A stretch of DNA of 64,000 bases from Citrus sinensis. Lineage: Eukaryota; Streptophyta; Magnoliopsida; Sapindales; Rutaceae. The notes under the pieces were generated by a model. It saw only the letters and a list, made by a program, of their open reading frames with translations. It did not search any database and was not told the origin of the DNA. How positions within the stretch are numbered: position 1 is the first letter of the stretch; every line of letters begins with the position of its first letter. Shown here piece after piece: positions 59,551 to 64,000 of the stretch. The stretch covers positions 5,237,501-5,301,500 of the forward strand of contig NC_068558.1 of the NCBI RefSeq assembly GCF_022201045.2. Reading direction: 5' to 3'. Made by a program: the position numbers and the translations under genes.

Positions 59551-62500
59551 GAGGTAAGTGGCACCATCTCGTAGTTAGGTGAGAAAATATAATGATACAT
59601 TTAAGGGAAAACATGAATTTCCCACTGAAGCAAGCATCTCTAGAATTGATTTTCATCGACACTGATTCTTAATTATCGTTAGGACTTAGGTGAGCACCAA
59701 ATTAATCATTCCACCATATAAAAGCAAAAATAAAGCAATCAGTCAAGATCTCTGTTTTTGAAGGAAAGGTACTTATTTGCACATTTATTCCCAGAAAAAA
59801 AGAATTGCACATTAGTTTTGTGGTTTGTGTTTGTGATGTTTATTCAGGAATTAAAGCTTGAGAATTACCGTTTATAATGGCAAATCTACATCCTTGCGGA
59901 CAAAGATTACAATTTATTAGATTATCCCAAAAGGAAAAATGAAGCCAAGCAACTATGTGATAAGTATTAACAAGTCACCAAATATGAAAAAAGAAAATAA
60001 TGGAAAAATACAATATAAGGAAGCTTCTTTCTTTAAAAAAAAAAAAAAAGATATATGTGTATAGAATCATGGGGATGTTATCTTTAGTGGGAAAAGCAAA
60101 GGCTACATTAGAAGTAAGTCCAAAACTTCATCGTCTTATTAATAAAACGAACACAAAAAATTAGGCATTATTACATGACGAACCTTCTTCTACTCAAGTA
60201 CGAGAATATTAGCTAAATCTAAAGCTGGTAAAACAGGTCATAAAGTTATGTTGGTGTCGCACAAGCTTCCTGTCATGTTAAACATAGGTCAATCAAACAC
60301 AACTTATTTTATAATCGTGTCAAAAATATTGAGTTACTATCCCGACACAAAAATTTAAATCAGATTATCCACTAACCTGCTTACTCTCTCTCTCTCTATA
60401 TATATATATTCATCCTTCTAAAAATATAAAAAGAAAAAATCATGTCTAATTTTTGAATTTTACTGACAAGACCCTGCAAATTAATTTAGAATAAAAAATA
60501 TAATCATGTCATATTCGAATAAATGAGTCAAAAATTTTAACCATAACCCAACACGATAAAAATTGTGTCCATCTGAACTCAATCTGTTTAATAATCATAT
60601 CAAATTTGACGATCCATATTCATTTATTCATGTCCAGTTCACGTTGGGTAATCGGATCGTGTCAAATTTAATCAGCTCTAGCTAGAACTTTCTACTAAAA
60701 AGTAATGATGATAAGTACAAAAATTAGCACAAAAATTATAAGAGACAAAAGAGATTGACAAATAATAGTGAATCGTTAACCAATCCAAGTGATGGATTGT
60801 GATGAGAGAAAGTGGGAGTAAGCAAAAAGTATTTGATCCCATCCTTCATTATTCAGACTCCAAATCATTGTGCTGATTTTAGTGGGTGCAACAAGTGAGG
60901 CGCCCAATGATGCATGTATCGTAAAGCATGCATCTCCCAAATAATTTTCAACTCCGCATTTTCTTAGTTTGTACATTTGTAAACATAGCATCTAGTAAGA
61001 GCAGCTGTGGACCACTAACATAAATCTTCAACTAAAATAATGAGGGAAAAACATACCATGATGCAGTAATCAAAATGTATCCACAACCTAGAACAAAAGT
61101 TTCTCACCAAATTTAAGTCGCAATGTACAAGATACAGCCTTGGCAATTTGTCAACACTGGCTCTGTCATTCATGAGTTCTCTCACCTAAGGTTTGAATTG
61201 TTGGACTGTCTGCACAACCTAAATAAACTTCTTAACTAAGACAAATGCACAACAACCTAGTTATACATTTGTTAATAGTCAAATGTTTTCATCACTTGGC
61301 CACAAATCAAAATAATAAAGAAAGTAATTTTTTGACGATTGCGTTCATTTGACTGTAAAATCAAATATGAACTGTAACTCAAGTGATTGAGCATCTCCGA
61401 GTTCTAGATGTAAAGAAGACAACAATAAATCAGCAAATATAACAAAAAGACAAGGAGAGGTGGGTGATTGAGGTTCCCCACATTTTCTTTTACAAAGGAT
61501 TCCTAAAGGATCCACTAATAAGGCACCAATGCATATTCCAAACAGATAAATCAATCTTGGAACATCCGTTGGCTATCAGTATAGTCAATGGAGTACACAT
61601 GTGAAGCTCACTTGCCAAACTTTAATCACATCAATATTACCTTTCTCTCCTTTATGTGACATGCAGTTACCGGCCAACATTGATAATAAGCCCTAAACCG
61701 ATACCTAATGTAGGTACAGGGCTGATCTTTATCACATAAACATTTTTGTGACAACGAAAATGACAACATTACTTCACAGTAGAGAATTTCTAAGGCAGTA
61801 TTTATGGTTTTGGCCATCAATTTAGACATCAAATCAGGCAGGCTGATGGTTGCCAGGTCAGTACCAATGACAGAGTTGAACCTTTTTTTTTTCTTTGGCT
61901 AAGAAAGAAGCAATCAGAGTTGAACAGCCTGTCACCATCAAAACAAAATAGTTGCAAAAGCCAACACTAACTTGCAATTAGTTAATTGACTAATTGTATG
62001 AATCTCAGCAATTCTGTCACAAGTACCTTGAATGGCCATTCAGGAGCTACAGCTACCAGTTGATAGGATTCTGACTTCTTACGCGCATGAGCTCTGACTC
62101 AAAAAAAGCACACATTCATTCTTCCTATCCATGACAAAAGATAAGTGTGCTCAAGCTGCAACCAATATTTTCACCAGCTCTCTGGAAAAGTTAGAGAGTA
62201 AGAAAAAGCCTTAAATTTACCTAACATGCAATTAAAACTCTGGTTAGAAGGTAAGAGACAGCCTTCAAAGAAATAACCTATTCTGATAGATTTATGCAGT
62301 TAGCATACCTAGAAGAAGTTTACACAAGAGGAAAGAAATGATTATCATTTCATTAAACAACATATTCTGTCACTGTCATACATTCAGCATATTTCCAAGC
62401 TACCATAAAGATTTGAGATAAAACAATCATATTTAAGCTATTGAACTAGCGGATCTGGAAGAAAATTAACTTCTCAAATGTCAACAATGATATCCTTGTT

Positions 62501-63139
62501 GGTTGCATAACATATCAAGCTACCCCCATAAAATAGTCCACCATTCTCTAGATCACTTAAAGCCACAGCCTTTCATAGGGCCGATATGCTCCCAAGAGTG
62601 TATAATAAGAAAAAGCTCAATCAAAATGACTATATCTATAAGTTGTTTCATGTATGTCAGATGGTGACAAGATTAACATATGAATTGAGATAGAAAGTGA
62701 CACTAAGGCCATTCCCAAAAAAATATGGGAGAAAAGTAGTCTCAAGAATATGTTCAAAGTGAAGAAGAATAATTGGATAATGCTTGAGCAGACAAAGAAT
62801 TGGGAAGTTGGGGTTAAAATGAATCACCTCAAAGCATGCTCCAAACAGGAAAAACAGCCCACCCTTGTATCAATCTCACTAAAACCTTGATCAATGAGAA
62901 TTAGACTCATATATAATCTGATCTGGGAAGCACCAATTCCTTTCCAAATTACACATTTTTTTTAAGAGAATCTGGACAGGTCTTGGTTTGGCCATGAATG
63001 ACAAAGATAAGAGCCAATTCTGCATATCCTATTCTGGATCAGTTTCTTATCAGTTCAAAAGTTTCTAGCCAAAAAATTCTAGCTGTTTACTAACAAACAG
63101 GGGCGTCCAAGGATAATAAATTTTGTTGTTTGCACAACA
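59551..63139. other. Intergenic and probable 3'UTR of the PPR gene
   Basis: AT-rich sequence without a supportable gene. A TA/CT dinucleotide run lies at 60387-60410. The part next to 63140 is presumably the 3'UTR of the PPR gene, which could include introns that I cannot identify. Confidence 0.45.
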
Positions 63140-64000
63140 TCAACCTCCAATTTTAGGAAGATTTGTAATTAGCTCCTCGTCTCCAGATTTCTTCAAGTGT
63201 TCAACTATTTTATCGACATAAGGACCTTGCAACCAAATTCTTTTTTTCAGCATGAACCTTGCAAGCTTTGCAGCTTCCACTGAATGGTTTTTTCGACAAA
63301 GCCCGAGTAAGAGAACAGAATGGATATCCGAGTCAACGGAAGATAAGAATCCAATCTTCTCAATGTCCTCATATAAGCAAAAACCTTCCAAAACCTGTCC
63401 CCTCAAACATAGCTCTCTAATCATAACACTACAAGCAAGACCATCAGGTTTTACCCCACTGGCTAGCATCTTACTAAAGAGCTTCTCTGCTTCCTTAAGT
63501 CTTTTAGTCCTAACCAATTCGACCACTAGAGAACTATAGCAGCCACCAGATGATACACTACCTCCGGCAACAACTTTATCAATCAACTGATAAGCCTCAT
63601 CTAGATTCCCTTCAACACAAAAGCCCTTAATCAATGTACTAATTGTGACACGGTTAGGAGCACAGCCGAAAGCTTCCATTCTATCCAAAATCCCCAATGC
63701 TTCCTTCATCATACCCTTCCCACAAAAAATCTGAATGACTGAAGTATAAGTGACAACATTTGGACTACAATCCCCACCTTCTTTCTCCATCTCCCCTAGC
63801 AATTCCAATGCCCTCTCCATACTCCCTAACCTACAAATCCCATCAAGAAGAGCAGAATATGCAACCAAATTGGCTGCACAACCATGTCTTTTCATAACCT
63901 TAAACAGCCCACAAGCATCCTCTAACCTACCTGCATTGCAAAACCCTTTAATCATTGACACATATGTGATTATATCAGGGTAAAGATCAATCAACCCCAT
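63140..64000 (-). CDS. Pentatricopeptide repeat (PPR) protein, C-terminal part
   Basis: The window holds the last 286 residues on the minus strand; the 5' part continues past 64000, so methionine at 64000 is internal. About seven 35-residue P-class repeats are visible: DIITYVSMIKGFCNAGRLED, NLVAYSALLDGICRLGSMER, NVVTYTSVIQIFCGKGMMKE, NRVTISTLIKGFCVEGNLDE and three weaker ones, the last near residues 225-260. Each repeat forms a helical hairpin, and the array reads RNA bases through residues 5 and 35. P-class members act in mitochondria or chloroplasts in RNA stability, splicing or translation; the target is unknown. No E or DYW domain follows, and the protein ends LPKIGG. The ending resembles what I recall of Arabidopsis At5g47360. 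Confidence 0.92.
   Translation of the reverse strand: MGLIDLYPDIITYVSMIKGFCNAGRLEDACGLFKVMKRHGCAANLVAYSALLDGICRLGSMERALELLGEMEKEGGDCSPNVVTYTSVIQIFCGKGMMKEALGILDRMEAFGCAPNRVTISTLIKGFCVEGNLDEAYQLIDKVVAGGSVSSGGCYSSLVVELVRTKRLKEAEKLFSKMLASGVKPDGLACSVMIRELCLRGQVLEGFCLYEDIEKIGFLSSVDSDIHSVLLLGLCRKNHSVEAAKLARFMLKKRIWLQGPYVDKIVEHLKKSGDEELITNLPKIGG

Overview
This is a stretch of eukaryotic nuclear DNA from a flowering plant, a eudicot. The genes are split by GT-AG introns, the spacers are AT-rich and full of short transposon-like elements, and every gene recognised belongs to a plant family. A malvid rosid such as Citrus is my guess at the lineage; that is an inference from style and gene order, not a proof. 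No prokaryotic feature, CRISPR array, rRNA or functional tRNA gene was seen.

Layout: (1) 1-1.6 kb, exons of an unrecognised gene. (2) 4.1-4.9 kb, minus strand, an ERF2-type AP2/ERF transcription factor. (3) 17.3-18.2 kb, plus strand, an ERF5/ERF6-type AP2/ERF factor with a C-terminal S-P pair that looks like a MAP-kinase site. (4) 25.4-31.7 kb, plus strand, a complete 21-coding-exon plasma-membrane H+-ATPase of 958 residues, most like AHA7 (subfamily V). (5) 36.0-37.9 kb, a 9-exon NUDT8-type Nudix hydrolase. (6) 39.7-43.7 kb, a 4-coding-exon DeSI-like (PPPDE) thiol peptidase. (7) 44.7-45.4 kb, a GUB_WAK ectodomain exon of an ATL20/22-like protein that lacks its transmembrane and RING part. 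(8) 49.0-53.0 kb, a 12-exon palmitoyl-protein thioesterase. (9) 53.6-57.1 kb, minus strand, a 6-exon PTPMT-type dual-specificity (phosphatidylglycerophosphate) phosphatase. (10) 63.1-64.0 kb, minus strand, the C-terminal part of a P-class pentatricopeptide repeat protein that runs off the window.

The genes do not form a pathway; they are ordinary neighbours. Their order (ERF2-like, ERF5-like, NUDT8, DeSI, PPT, PPR) matches what I recall of Arabidopsis chromosome 5 around At5g47220-At5g47360, and partly At4g17480-At4g17500, so the window looks like an old conserved block. The H+-ATPase, ATL-like and PTPMT genes lie inside it and may be lineage-specific insertions or losses on the Arabidopsis side.

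Spacers: several small transposons can be delimited by terminal inverted repeats and target-site duplications: a Mutator-like element at 58927-59541, hAT-like elements at 54191-55030 and 57626-58590, and a TTA-flanked foldback element at 9917-10078. There are also tRNA-derived SINEs, including one with a perfect 15-bp target duplication at 35291-35504, and a three-copy 384-bp tandem array at 23262-24392 whose unit carries the end of a MITE. I found no clearly new biological system; the most noteworthy items are the tandem MITE-end array, the clean small transposons, the truncated ATL-like gene, the overlapping upstream ORFs in the H+-ATPase leader and the microsynteny.
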